Of a stretch of 64,000 nucleotides of DNA, positions 47,775 through 61,085 are shown in pieces. The stretch covers positions 163,924,124 through 163,988,123 of the forward strand of contig NC_135498.1 in the NCBI RefSeq assembly GCF_052857255.1, given 5' to 3'. The notes beneath the pieces were generated by a model that saw nothing but the letters and a program-made list of their open reading frames with translations, did not search any database and was not told the DNA's origin. The stretch is from Amblyomma americanum (Eukaryota; Arthropoda; Arachnida; Ixodida; Ixodidae). The position numbers and the translations under genes are program-made. The number at the start of each line of letters is the position of its first letter. The first letter of the stretch is position 1.

Positions 47775-48890
47775 GTACAGGGTGTGGAGCTTCGATTATA
47801 TCATACACCGTGTAAACCATGCTGTACTTTGACAAGTACAGGGTCACTGAAAAGCCTTCAAATACATCGACTTGTTAGCTTCGGGACTCGCGGTTAGTCT
47901 GATTTTTTCTGCCCTTGAAGAACATTATGGTCTAGGAGGAGCTCTGCTCTTCGGAGCAGGAATCACAATACATAGAGTACCAATCGCACCGAGCTTTAGG
48001 TATCCACAGCCACTGAGATTGAAGTTTGCGGATGGCTGTTTTAAGAAACAAGCGGCCGAAGATGTAGAACACCGAGTTGAAAACGACAGCAGCGACATGG
48101 AAACTCACACAACTAAGGAAGTATTAGAGGCCACAAAGACGACTGGGCCTTTTACGAGTGAGTCTCGAGCAAAAGCACAAGTAAGGACACAGAAATGTTC
48201 AGCTGCAGAAACGTACCTGGATGCTAAAAGCCTCAGTTACGCGGAATGCGAGAAGGAAACGTTTTAAGCGCAATTACCACCGCTTGCCGAGAAGAGAAGC
48301 ACATCCATTTCTATTCCCATTGGAGAAATTAAAGTTATGTGCAGCGGGAATAAGAAAAACATCGATGGTTTCGCTACATCAACTGCACCCCATGTACAGG
48401 GAGCATGCAGCCAACCGCAGTCCATTGAAGCGAGTAGGCATACCTTGCGACAGCTTTCCATATTCTGCGAGCTCTCCTTTTACGTGCTACTGGTTGTCTA
48501 CGCCCTGTGCGACTGCAGCATCTCAATGCAGACGACCACCGTTGTGGACTACTGCATGGACAAGGGATCCGCACTGGACAAGGCGAAACTTGTGCTCACT
48601 TATAACGCCGCAGGACAGTTCGCCGGGCGGACAACGTTGCCCACACTCGGTGTCCTCTGGCTGTCACGTGCTTCGCCTGTGCTAGTGCGTTGTTGCTGGC
48701 TGTATGGCCTTGAAATCGTTCCCTGCTGTTGTGGGGTTGAACATTGTCGTAGGAGTGCCGCAGGGGTTTGTGACGCGCATCCGAAGCGTTGTTGTGAATG
48801 ACTACCTCGGAGTCGATCGGTTTCCCAGGTTCTTTGGAATCCCCGGCTTGGCGCTGGTTTCATTATCGTTTACTAGGCCCACTGTGACAG
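47775..48890 (+). pseudogene. Monocarboxylate-transporter-like gene, exon 3 (broken)
   Basis: The acceptor TTTTACAG is in phase 1 and joins exon 2 as IYG|TGCGASIISYTV. A TAA follows at 47813-47815, a frameshift near 47840-47850, and then YIDLLASGLAVSLIFSALEE, which with the preceding TMLYFDKYR fits the second conserved MCT motif (YF-x-K-R...A-x-GLA). A long hydrophilic loop contains another TAA at 48265-48267. The second membrane half starts near 48470 (LSFYVLLVVYALCDC, NAAGQFAGRTTLPTLGVLW). A further frameshift near 48690-48703 leads to SFPAVVGLNIVVGVPQGFVT and DRFPRFFGIPGLALV. The expected donor reads ATGAG at 48891 where GTGAG is expected. Two stops, two frameshifts and the donor argue for loss of function. 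Confidence 0.82.
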
Positions 48891-50400
<1,510 letters not shown>

Positions 50401-50418
50401 AGAAAAGGTATCGAGAAG

Positions 50419-52215
50419 TTAACACAAAAATCTCCCGGTTTCAATGATATACTTGTGGAGTAGCTGACACACCTGCCTAATGACATGCCCTTTGGTGGTT
50501 GCACCGAATGAGAGGAGGACGGGAAGAGTAAACGGCAGACCTAATTGATCGAGAGGATTCACCAAAAACTGAATTCTCTGTCGTGCAAACCGCCGGCAGT
50601 AGAGGATAAAATTATCTATTGATTCAACGTCCCCACATGACGCACATAGATTCGACGGCGTGAACACAGAACGACATAAATATAGATTAAAGCGAGGAAT
50701 CCTACAACGCAGCAGCGTCATAGAAACCTCACATTGTCTTGATGCGCAGTAACGTATGTTCCATGGGAAGTTCAAATGTTAGAAATCCGCTGTACCAAGG
50801 ATGGGCTCATGGCTCAGGTAATGGTGTATTATGTAACGTTCATAACGGGACGTGGTCAGAAGTGTGAGGTTTGGAACGCCCCGGGCAACAGAGCCATTGA
50901 TGACAGATTTCGCTAAGAAATCGGCCAACGAATTTGAAGCAATGCCACAGTGCCCTGGGATCCACTGAAAGCGCACCTCTAGGACATGACGTGGCACAAA
51001 GTACAGTACGGATCGCTGCAGGAGAGTGGTTTGCGAGCTTTCTAGTGCAGCCAAGACTGAGCGGCAGTCCAGGAGAATGATGACTTGAGAAAATATTGCT
51101 GGGAACGTTTTGAAGGGCCAAACCAATAGCGAGAAATTCAGCAGTGAAAATTGGTCTATAATCAGGGACCCAGAGAGAATAATTCTAATCTAGTGTTTGT
51201 GAATAAACACCTACTGCTGCCTTTTCGGCTTGTTGAGAGGCATCTGTGAAAATTGCAGCATGGCTCGGATACTGCAATAGATATTCCTCCAGGAGACCGT
51301 TTAGCACGTTGGCAGATAAGTGCTTTGCGTAAAGCGGCAGCATATGGTCGAAGCAAAAAGCTGGTGCAGCCTTCAAATCCCTGACGCATTGCACAGACCT
51401 AAGCGAGACTGCAGTTCGAAACAAAAGGTGCTCGGTAAACACAAATTGAGGCAGTTTGTAAATCGGCCAATGTTTACATAGAAAGAAAGCTCGGATTGTC
51501 AAAAAAATTGGAGGAGCCACTCCAGGCATTGGCTCAAGTCCCCGTAAGGAGGTGCGCACTGTGAGAAGCTGGAAGCGAGATTTCAAGTCCCGTATGCGAG
51601 CTTCCAGAAAGAGGACACAATTCGCCACTGATTTTGGTAATCCCAGGCATAGCCGTAGAGCGCGCCTCTCAAAAAGAGCTAGCAGTTGAATTTTATATCT
51701 AGGGCAACCGGAGAAAATAACGCAACCGAACTCCAAAATTGGTCTTATGTAAGTCTTATAGAGAAATAAGAGAGTGTCTCTGCGCATACTATATTTCCTA
51801 TTTCTGATTCGCATAAGGCGACCGAGAGCTCGCTCACCATTTAAGACTACACTTTTGATATGAGGTCGCCTGTCGAGGTGAGGGTCGTAAATTACACCTA
51901 GGCACTTTAAGGACTATACTTGCGGGACTTGGGCGCCACAATGCTGTAGACTTATATAAAGAGGGGACGCTGGAGGAAAAATGAGAACTGAAGATTAGTT
52001 CACGTTAAGAGTTCAGTGTAACTTGCCAGCCATACATCTAGTGCATTGAGGTAAGTCTGCAAAAGCTGGGAAAGTGAGTGAATGTGTCTAGCAGAAGCGA
52101 AGAAGACGATGTCGTCCGCATACACAAACTCTGACGTCACCCTGAATTGGTATATCTCGCACAACTGCAGCACACTCTCGCGGGGAGTACTGCACATTGT
52201 CTTCTTCATCTACTA
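50419..52215 (-). mobile_element. I-type LINE, RT to RNase H and C-terminus
   Basis: Reading right to left: RT box YADD at 52111-52122 (EFVYADDIVFFASARH); a broken stretch; thumb and connection from 51814 (TLLFLYKTYIRPILEFGCV); RNase H beginning AAIFTDASQQAEKAAVGVYS near 51240, with WIPGHCGIASNSLADFLAK at about 50910-50964; and a C-terminal CASCGDVESIDNFILYC at 50596-50646, where the usual His of the C-x2-C...H...C motif is Asn. RT plus RNase H in one ORF points to the I group. Frames change at least three times and the 5' half is absent. Confidence 0.82.
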
Positions 52216-52593
52216 ATACTACAATTAGACTGATATTCGCGCTTTGAGCTGTGTGGTGGTAATGACAGAAAGATGTGTGCTGCATGCCTTGGCATAGACA
52301 AAGTTTTGGCGGAAACAGGGCACTAGCGCAGTACACGTTCGCGCTGGCAACACTGCTGCAGAATCGCGGCACTCGAGCATAGGCCACCCGCGTACAATTG
52401 GTAAAATCACTGTCGATGAAAAATTTAAGGATGCGTATACCTGGCCCCCTGGGTCACTGCACACCTCAATCATGCTTTCAGGTGCATGGCGGTGGGTTCC
52501 ACCTGCAAAAGACTGCATTTATGCACTATATTCTGTACTTAGCAGTGACCAAAAGCCAGTACGGCTTTGTAGGGGGCCATTCAGTCCTGCATA

Positions 52594-52676
52594 CTGAGAA
52601 TGGGGAGCGCTGTATTCAAGACAAAATGTGGTGTTGTCTGTCCCTTTGTCTTGAATATAGCGCTCTCCAGTCTCAG
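52594..52676. repeat. Imperfect hairpin, 32-bp arms
   Basis: Arms 52594-52625 and 52645-52676 match at 29 of 32 positions as reverse complements, with a 19-nt loop. Each arm contains AGCGCT (52606-52611, 52659-52664), as in the 1.84-kb palindrome and the PLE ends. Confidence 0.75.
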
Positions 52677-52699
52677 GACGGCAAGGCAATTTTTACTCT

Positions 52700-52936
52700 G
52701 CCGCCACGGTGGCTCAGTTGTTATGGTGCTCGGCTCCTGACCCGAAAACGCCGGTTCGATCCGGGCCGCGGCGGTGCAATTTTGATGGAGGCCAAATTCT
52801 AGAGGTCCGTGTACTCTGCGAGGTTAGTGCATGTTAAAGAACCCCAAGTAGTTGAAATTCGGGAGCCCTTCACTACAGCGTTTCTTATAGTCCAATTTGC
52901 TCTGGGACATTGAACCGCCATAAACCCAAAAAAATG
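52700..52936 (+). mobile_element. tRNA-derived SINE
   Basis: A box CGGTGGCTCAGTTGTTATGG, B box GGTTCGATCC, body GTTAAAGAACCCCAAGTAG, and a tail CTCTGGGACATTGAACCGCC ending in A-rich DNA. TTTACTCT at 52692-52699 and 52937-52944 is a likely short target duplication. Confidence 0.8.
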
Positions 52937-52949
52937 TTTACTCTTTTGC

Positions 52950-54208
52950 TGGCATCCTCAGTCTCGTAGTTTTTGGCGAAAGCTGATGTACGCAAAATTA
53001 ATTATTGTCGACTGTGTGTCCCTTAACATGCGCGTATTGCATGCTCTTAAAGAGTGCAACATTCTTCACGCATGTCGATGCTTCAACTCAGTCTTAAAAG
53101 GAAACGCAAAAAATTGCTTTCTTGTATTGTTCAGCGGTAGCAGCGTGCCACTTGTATAAGTGCCTCGTGCGAGTTTTTTTGTTGTCAGCGTTGCTATCAA
53201 AGAAGGCATTTTCTCCAATGCTAAATCCTGTTTCTCTTATTTCACATTCATGTACGGCATCCTAAGATTCTTGGTTTTATTTTACAAGCAATCGACCTCT
53301 TATCTGAGCCGCACATTTAGTTTCAGTATCTTGTGTGTATATAATAAAAATTAAAATAGTTAATGTGCTACTATCATATAGTAGCACTAACGAATGTGAA
53401 TGAGCGCGCAGGCGACTCGCAAGGATTAAAATAAATTTTGTAATTCAGCACAGAATATGACCTGTACAACTATCCTGCCCAGCAGATCAATGAAAGGCTG
53501 TGGGCGCTGAAAACCGTAAGCAGCTACTTACCATGACTACGCAAGGAACCCAAACATGATTCCGCGCTCTTTTCAGCTGTCGACGAGGACTGTCAATCAT
53601 CTCGCTCGAGCACCTCGTGGTGCCTCTTAAAGCATCAGGAAGAGCTACAGGCAGATGCAACCGCGCGCCCAACTTCCTATGGCGTGCTAAAGACGTACAT
53701 GAATGTTGCCAACTTATCCTCAAAGTTTTACTCGTCATGTCTTTGTCGAAAATGCACGGAAATTGTGAATAGGTGATCACATTTAGTTACAATAATGAAG
53801 TACTGTTATACAGTAAATTATCACTACAACTCTCTTGACAATATTAGGTTAGATTCAGTGTAGTCTTTAGTTTAAATATACACATCCAACTTCAACTGTC
53901 ATGTACGACAATGTCACAGTGTACAGATATAGCAAGCTCTCTAGATACCCATTGAGCGCTGATGTTTTGTGCAGCTCTGGGAAAACAAAATGTCGCGGCA
54001 TTTAATTTTTTTTCATTAGTCCACCTTTCCAATAAGCTCTAGCCTCTCTTCCTGAGACTGAACTTTAAATCAACGTTTTATAAAAGTGGGTTGCATTAGA
54101 AATGGATAAAAAGAAGGCAACAATGCCATATACCGACAATATTCAGTGTTTTTAGACCTGTATAGCAGTGCCAAATATACGCTTTAAGGATGCACACATT
54201 AAACGCAG
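52950..54208 (+). other. Intron 3, last part
   Basis: No recognisable element. Short frames on both strands without motifs. Confidence 0.4.
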
Positions 54209-54380
54209 GATTCTTCCGGGACGCGCTTGGGTCTACCAGCTGCTTGGCTGCGTCAATTTGTGCATCGCTGCGTTTCTCTTCGTCCTGGTGTGGCGAGACA
54301 AAAGAAGACGAAAAGTCTGGACTTTCCAGCTGCAACGGCCACCAGAACCGGTGAAGACCGGTGGCAGCTCAGATGTCTGA
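54209..54380 (+). pseudogene. Monocarboxylate-transporter-like gene, terminal exon (frameshifted)
   Basis: After acceptor AAACGCAG the phase-1 continuation reads G|FFRDALG, the conserved text before the last helices. It then loses frame at about 54229-54231, and the last membrane helix follows in another frame (VYQLLGCVNLCIAAFLFVLV), then WRDKRRRKVW, a basic tail and TGA at 54378-54380. A small deletion best explains the shift. The order and phases match exons 1 to 3, so all four belong to one locus of about 20.6 kb. Confidence 0.75.
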
Positions 54381-55310
54381 GATGTGGATCCCCTGCGTCA
54401 AGAATCAAACCCAGATCAGTACGGGCGGCCGGGTGTGAAGACAGAAATACTATGACCCCAGTGAAAGACTGAAGAAGAGCAGTGCAGTGCTGCAGAGGCG
54501 AACCCTAGGTCGATATTGAACATAAAAACTTCTTGTCTGTAATTCATTGCTCAAGTCATCGGCTCAAAACCGACAGCATAAATGGGCAACTCTGAACGCA
54601 TCAATCCGTGAAATCGTTTTCATTTCGCGACAAAGAAAACGTAAGATACGAAAAATTCTATACAAACACAGCATAACTGAGCCCGCCTTTCCTAAGGCAA
54701 CAGTGAAGAAGATATATTTTATAACAGTCATAGAGACAACAATATACACGCGCACCTGTATAATTGTAACAGGGGTACTTTGTTACAAACAGAAACAAAA
54801 TGAGACACGAACAAACCGTTCATGCATTACAATTATGTATAGCGCAACGACTTGGACACATCGAACACCACATAATGTACCTAGGCGTTGCAAAAGGTTT
54901 GGAAAAATATTTATTTTTGAGAGGTATTATATATGCGGCCCAGAAAAAGAAATCATTAAGCATAATAGGCAATGTGTGTGAAAGGCTTGATTTTTGACCA
55001 TATTCCCTGCTCGTATATGGAATCCTCCAGAGCACATGATGGTTATGAGAATGAAAGAGATGTTCTCTGCAAATCCGCGGTATTTATTACGGGATCTTGA
55101 GCGTTTCATTATTATACGCACACTTAAGAGTAGCCTTTGTGATTTGCTTGTTATAAAATGGTGGCTGTGTGCGTTCTGCAAAAAAAATGGCTATATATGC
55201 TTTCTTCACCAGAACCATGAGCTTAAAAAAGTTATGTTCAGCCGTGTTTTCTCAGACCAGTGTGCAGTATTTGAGGCATGAATCAAATAAGAAATTGTAA
55301 AGGAGCGCTT
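54381..55310. other. Region downstream of the transporter locus
   Basis: No clear polyadenylation signal or gene. A 144-codon plus-strand frame (54547-54981) is basic and without motifs, probably chance. Confidence 0.35.
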
Positions 55311-55704
55311 TTATATCGAAGGAAAAGAGATCGTAGAATTTAATATGCTAACGGCTTTTCGCGCTTCTGGACGAACTAATTTATCACGTTCTCTCCAGGA
55401 CAGGTATGCCGAAAATATTGCCCCCACAGATTTAAATAATTTCTGTCTTGAAATTCGAAAGCGACTTACCGTAACGTTGTCTCCAATCATAAAAACTGTC
55501 GCACCAGTAATAAACTGCACATTTTCGTTTAGATTGGTTCAGTAGGAGGCAGTTCTGCAGGGACCATTCATGAATCGCACAGTATGCTGAGCATGCATCA
55601 TGAAGTATGCGTGTCGTTCCCGCGCCAGAGTTGAATAGAGTACAGTTGTCTGCATAGACAACAAAATCACACGCGCATGTAGTCAGAGGAAAGATATAGG
55701 TCAA
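55311..55704 (-). pseudogene. LINE reverse transcriptase fragment
   Basis: The minus strand encodes CDFVVYADNCTLFNSGAG, with the catalytic box YADD changed to YADN at 55645-55656. It continues IHEWSLQNCLLLNQSKRK and, in another frame, VFMIGDNVTVS and FSAYLSWRERD. This order fits RT domains 5 to 7 of CR1/Jockey-like LINEs. Confidence 0.72.
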
Positions 55705-56480
55705 ATATTACTGCAGTTTGGCACACCGGTTTTAATCTGGTGAGAAATTTATGCTTATTAATTTCTAGAACGAATTATTGTCCCCCTATTTAATTGATAG
55801 GGGGAAAAGAATTGATATCATAAGCAGATAAGAAGCACTTTAGAAACAGTATGTTTCTGATTTATTCAGTAGCAATTCCTTCGTTACGCAGTGAAATGCT
55901 TTGCTGAAATGTGAATAGATTCCCAGGGTCAATAGATTATTTTCCGAAATTTCTACTACCATTCCCTAGTCGGCGAGCACTCCGTATTTTGACGAGAGCT
56001 TTTTTTCTTAACGAACTAGCATTGCGTTAAACAGTTGTATTTACGGGAAAAGTTACCTAGCTCTTACGTCAAACATTCTTCAAGGCATTTAGGAGACAAA
56101 GGCAGGATTGATATTGGTCGGTAGTTATTTGGGTTCTTATTTCCAGCTCTATCATTCACTTTGACTATTTGCATGCTATGTGGAACGACAATTTTCGATA
56201 AGGGGATTTTAAAGATTTCCTACGCCTCCTCGCGGTGGGCGTCTTGGAGACATTATTGGCCCAAAGCACCGTTTCACAGGTGAACGAAAAAATTATTATT
56301 CTATGTGCAAGTTATGTTTCCCATAAAACCTGACCCCCTGCTACGACTGTATCAGCGCTAAAAAGTCCAATCTGTTCTATTAACACTCTCTGGCCACGCT
56401 TACGTCCCCCAGTAACTACTGCAGTGGTCTGCATTCTGTTGGCCTTTTAGCCCCTTGCAAACAAGCGAGTGCGACGTCAT
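55705..56480. other. Unassigned DNA
   Basis: No supported feature. Confidence 0.4.
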
Positions 56481-56484
56481 GATT

Positions 56485-56835
56485 TGGTTATGAACATTTA
56501 TTCAAAACATTTTACCGCGACAGTGTTAAGGCTCCCGTTCTGCCGAATATCCGGCGTTGGCGTCGATGGTGCCTTTGGCGTAGTCGGTGTAGTCGGCGTT
56601 CACAGAGAAGCAACCTACGCTAGCTACCTAGACCACGTAAACCTCGAAGCCTCATCACGACCTGTCCACCGGATTGTGAGCAAACAGACAAGAGTGGCAG
56701 GCGGCAGTTAAATAATGATTAGTCGCTCGGCAAGAGCAGCCTTTGCCACACAGGCCCCACCGGTGGCAGCACATGCCATTGCAAGGGAATGCCAGATTGC
56801 CTGACGGCTGCACCACTGCGCCAGGAGTTGTAAGA
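56485..56835 (-). mobile_element. tRNA-headed SINE of a second type
   Basis: On the minus strand the head TGGCGCAGTGGTGCAGCCGT near 56825 is followed by a 300-base body (CAATCTGGCATTCCCTTGC, CACCGGTGGGGCC) and ends near 56490 with AATAAATGTTC. The body differs from the SINEs at 31.8, 52.7 and 61.7 kb, so it is a separate family. Confidence 0.6.
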
Positions 56836-57294
56836 ATCACTCCCTGCGATCTAAGGACGTAAAGTCTTAAATGAACTATTCAAGGTATATTGGGAATAAC
56901 CAACCCATTATTTAAACAAGGTGACTAACATATAGTTTTTGATTACAGTTGAATAGCTTTAACATGCACATGCTGTAATTTACTTGAGCATGTAATTGAA
57001 AAGCATATTGCCGTTTTTATAAAAAGTCACTCAGTTTTTTCAGCCGCGCAACACAGTTTCAGACATGGCTTCACCATGACTCAGTTCGTAGGAACAGTGC
57101 ATGATTTTGTCTCAGCTGAAAAGAAACGCAAAAAAAGAAATTTTTTTGGACTTCGCGAAAACTATCGATAAGATTTCTCACTCCAAACATATGGTTAAAT
57201 TTCGAATACTGGGAAAAACAAGCAACTCTCTAATTCGAAAGAATCATACGTAAGGGCCCGTGAGGAGTGTGTTGTTTGTAATGAAAAAGCCTTC

Positions 57295-57935
57295 GAATAT
57301 ATCACCTGTCTTTTTTTGTTCCACAAGGTTCTGTTTCGGGCCCCTTTTGTTCCTATTTTCATGAATGATATTGTACATAAACGTAATGAAAAAATTAGGC
57401 TTAGTGTGACGATTTCATATTGTACCATGTAGTGAATTCCAAAACTCGTCAGCTAAAACCAAATACAGAACTATATCGTCTGATTCAAAGGTGCAAAGCA
57501 TTGCAGATGACTGTGAGCTACCTGAAACGTGGGCTCTCTGTAGCACACAAGAAGCAATGCCTCATGTTTGACTACACCATGAGTAGAACACTATTGACAC
57601 GTCCTTCTGAATGTAAGCGTCTTAGTGTGCATATGAATGAAAACGTTCACGGGTACCGCAACGTTTTTACAAGATCCAACAACGTGGTTGTAAAATAATT
57701 GCACTACCTCAAGAGGACGCTTCAGAATGGCTCCAGTAGCACGAGCGTACTGGCATTTGAAGCATTTACACAGCCCATCCTTGATTACGCCAATGTCATC
57801 TGGGACGCATACAGTGTTAAGATTCAAAGTTGAAAGGGGTAGAGAAGAACGCCGTTTGCCTTATTTTAACAATTATGGGAAAGCATCTATTTCTGACATC
57901 ATTTTAAAAGGAGGATAAAGTCGAATTTCTGAAAA
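57295..57935 (+). pseudogene. LINE reverse transcriptase fragment
   Basis: VPQGSVSGPF near 57320 matches the GVPQGSVLGP motif of CR1/L2/Jockey-type LINEs. After frame changes the thumb region reads LAFKAFTQPILDYANVIWD near 57745. The RT catalytic box between them is lost. Confidence 0.65.
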
Positions 57936-58430
57936 AAAACTAGAACTTGTCGCGTAAGCTTTCTGTTTAAAATAATTAAAGGCTAAAATATTTTTGACAG
58001 TTCAGAGTGCATCACTTTTTCGTCCGGCTAAGCTACAAGAAGCCGGAACGCTTTCACTCTGCTCCCTTTTCATTCCAGAATAAATGCTTTTAAATGCTCT
58101 TTCTTTCCTCGCTCAGGAGTTCATTGGAACAGAAAAATTGGTCATACATATTCGAACAAAACGAACATGAAAAATTCTTATCTCTGGTTCCGGTGTAACC
58201 CTTTGGTTTTTCGATAGTCTTGGCTTGCATAGCTTCTGCATTACGTTTCTTATCGCTTGGTCTAGAAAATAGTGCATTGTGAATTTTTGCATTTTTCAAA
58301 TTTTTGTACATTTGTCATTGTCATGGCATTTTACACCCTGCAACAGCCCTTCTGATGGGTTAGCAGTATTCCAAATCATTAGACAAATAAATGAATTAAC
58401 GCAATCGCGTCATCGTTCTAAGGCGAAGCT

Positions 58431-59555
58431 TTTCAATTCAATTCAATTTAATTTCACTTATTTCCCAGAAAATTCGGGCTGGCGGCCTGGACTAAAAGCT
58501 GAACGTATACAGCTTGACGAGGCCCACGCAGCCGTTACAAAGAAGAGGGGCAGACTCAGTTCAACATTGTTGCATGCACGCAAAAATAGGAGCAGATTCA
58601 GTTGGAAATCTTTACATACACAAAATAAAAAAGCGAACACATATTCAGGTTACAGTTTTCACAAAAACAAGAGTCAAAAGCACAAAATCATCATTATTTA
58701 AAATACGGAAGTGCAAAAAAACAAATTTGCAAAAACAAACAAGGGAGCAGCGGTACTTCGGCGAGAAGGAGAAGTCAGGAATTATTTCTGAAGGAAGAAA
58801 TCCCACAATGCTTTCTTAGTAGTGTTATTGATATCTTTATATATATTTAAAATTATTGGAAGATTGTGCTGCAATGCTTGGAACAGTAGTAAATGCGAAA
58901 ATGGAGAATTATCCTAGTGTCTGTGTTGCGAGTATGAACTGTGTGGTCGTTCTGTTTCAATAACTCAGTGCCTTCTATCATTGACCTAAAGAGTAGCGAC
59001 CGATGAAATGAAAGCAATACAAGGAATCCATACATACTTTGAATTCTTAACACACTGAACGTTTCAAAAGCCTGCCGTGTGTGGCTTAGGTTTTCAAGAT
59101 TGGCAATGTGATGTATGGCTTTCATTTGAAGAAGGTAATTTTTTCTAGGTTGGTTTTAGTAGTTGTCAACCAGACTGATGAGCAATAACTTATATGTGAT
59201 ACAAATAGTGCATTATATATTTCAAGTTTTATTTTAGCTGGAAGGAATGCACGGCAACGAGCAATTGCACATGTCACCAACGAGATGTTTTTTGTAAACT
59301 TCTCTACATGCGAATTTCATGTAAGGTGTGAAGAAAATCTTACTCATAGTATGGTGTGTTCGCGTACAATTTCAATTTCTTCACCACCACAAGTGATGTT
59401 TTTTCTAGGCGAAATTTTTTGTTTCTTGCACAAAAGTAACATAACTTTCGTTTTAGCATCAGACCATTTAACATCAGACCATTCATGCATCAGAAATGAG
59501 ATGATTCTTCTCAAAGATTCGATTAAAACGATAGTGCAATTAAATATTTGTTAAT
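58431..59555 (-). mobile_element. LINE 3' fragment inserted in the left arm
   Basis: This stretch is absent from the right arm. The minus strand has CGGEEIEIVREHT near 59380, SHTRQAFETFSVLRIQSMYG near 59080 and HTRNTDTRIILHFRIYYCSK, a CR1/Jockey-like C-terminus. It ends at 58440-58460 in a pentamer-like tail (repeated AATTC on the plus strand), which some CR1/L2-type LINEs carry in place of poly(A). Confidence 0.68.
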
Positions 59556-59591
59556 TGTCCTCTCCATTATTTTTTCAGCTTCACTAGAGCT

Positions 59592-59834
59592 TCAGCGGAA
59601 CATCTTTAGTTTGGTGCCTGTCGAAGCACACTCTCGGGTGGAGGCCAGGCATCCTCTCATATGTCTAAAAAAATTGTGTCTCCCTTCTGCCGCCTTTTGC
59701 CGCTCTGTTATTGCAGCCAGCGCAATAATTTTCGAAGGAGGCATGTAGTTGTCTTCGTCACTAAACTCATCTTCGAGTTCTACTGACTTATTAGACAACT
59801 TTGCGGAGAATACGCCGTCCAGAATGAAAGTCAT
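59592..59834 (-). pseudogene. Unrecognised ORF of the inverted-repeat element, left arm
   Basis: 80 codons starting MTFILDGVFSAKLSNKSVEL, with an acidic stretch (LEDEFSDEDNY), then IALAAITERQKAAEGRHNFF and a basic tail. It stops early relative to the right-arm copy because of a one-base change before AEAL. I do not recognise the family. Conservation of the reading between two diverged arms suggests it was once a protein. Confidence 0.5.
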
Positions 59835-61085
59835 ACCGCGGTTTTATTTAGCGCGAATTCATGCTCTCAAATAACATGATTAAAACATAAATATTCATCA
59901 CCATGCTGCCGTTGTCCCTCGGGACGAAAGCCGAATAGACGACTTGGAGGCTAGAACTCCAACCAGATGGTGCCATTTTTTCTTCACAAATAGGAGGCAA
60001 AAACGTTGTATCGGGGTGCCAAGAACGGCAACTGATTGGACGGACATATTTCCGTTATCTGGTGATGCCCCAGAGAATATCGGAAAGGGCTGAATAATTC
60101 CGAACCACTATATGTTCCATTAGTCCTAAATCCGGCATCCGTCGTTGTCCATTACATGAAATTCGGATGATGTCAGAAAACCAGTGTACGAGTCCACAAC
60201 AAATGTATGCCAATATATGTAGTCACGAATGAAGAAACGTACCATATGAAAGTCTTGAATCATGACTGATAGTTACTTTGCAAAGAAGGGGGACTCAGAA
60301 CTTGATAACTAATGTACTGTGCGGTGTATAGATGTCATAACTGCGATGTACGAGGTCAAAACACATGTAAGCGGACAAGTGTAGTGAAAAATGATAAAAG
60401 CAATCTATGAAAGTCATGACTCACTATTAATAGTCATTATTTAATGTAGAATGACTCTTTTCCTAATGAGGAATTTAATTATGAGCCCTCCACTAACCCG
60501 TGCCTCATAGCGTTAATGCCATTTGGACAGCTTAACCATTTAATTTAGAGTATTTAGTTTGGATACATGCATACCTAGGATTCCATCCTTTCAAAGTTCA
60601 CGACTTCATGAGGCCAATAAAAACTTGCACATTGGTTTATTCGCGACATTTTCTTTATAACTCGGTGTGCCAAATGTGACGATTCATTTGACCTCTATAA
60701 TGATCTTTTTACACTTTCTGATATTATTACTCAAATCCATTATCCTTGCAGCATCAGATAGAGTTATATTATGAGACCAATGCAAGAAATTTAGGGCCTT
60801 GAAGCGAACAAAGTGAGCCAAACAAACAGCATGCTGAATTTTTACTTCCACAGTTCCTGGAGGTGACCTTGCTCCATACGCCATTCTCAGAAACGGTATT
60901 TGGGTTTCACGAAGTTGTATGCTTCCCCAATGTGACCTTAAACATCGGTGTCCCATTAGTTTCTCTAAGAGCGTCGGATGTGGCGACTAGTTATGGTGGC
61001 TGGATAAAACCGTGGTGATATTTACACATTAGATTTCTAATATAAAGTGTAGAACTTACTCTTTCAGTACAGCGCTTTGTGTCAG

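Larger units (their letters stand above)
58308..61085. repeat. Left arm of a very large inverted repeat
   Basis: Bases 58308-58430 and about 59556-61085 are reverse complements of parts of 62400-64000. Anchors: GTTGCAGG...AAAATGCCATGACAAT (left, reversed) with GTTGCAGG...AAAATGCAATGACAAT near 63966; the ORF text LEDEFSDxDNY in both; and ACATTGGGGAAG near 60930 (reversed) with the same string near 62554. Divergence is moderate with small indels. A LINE piece interrupts this arm only. The arm may extend past 58308 because its partner runs off the window end. Confidence 0.78.

Noticed and set aside
54547..54981. 144-codon plus-strand frame as a gene
   Set aside because: Low-complexity basic composition, no motif, start next to a stop-poor AT region, and no splice or promoter evidence.
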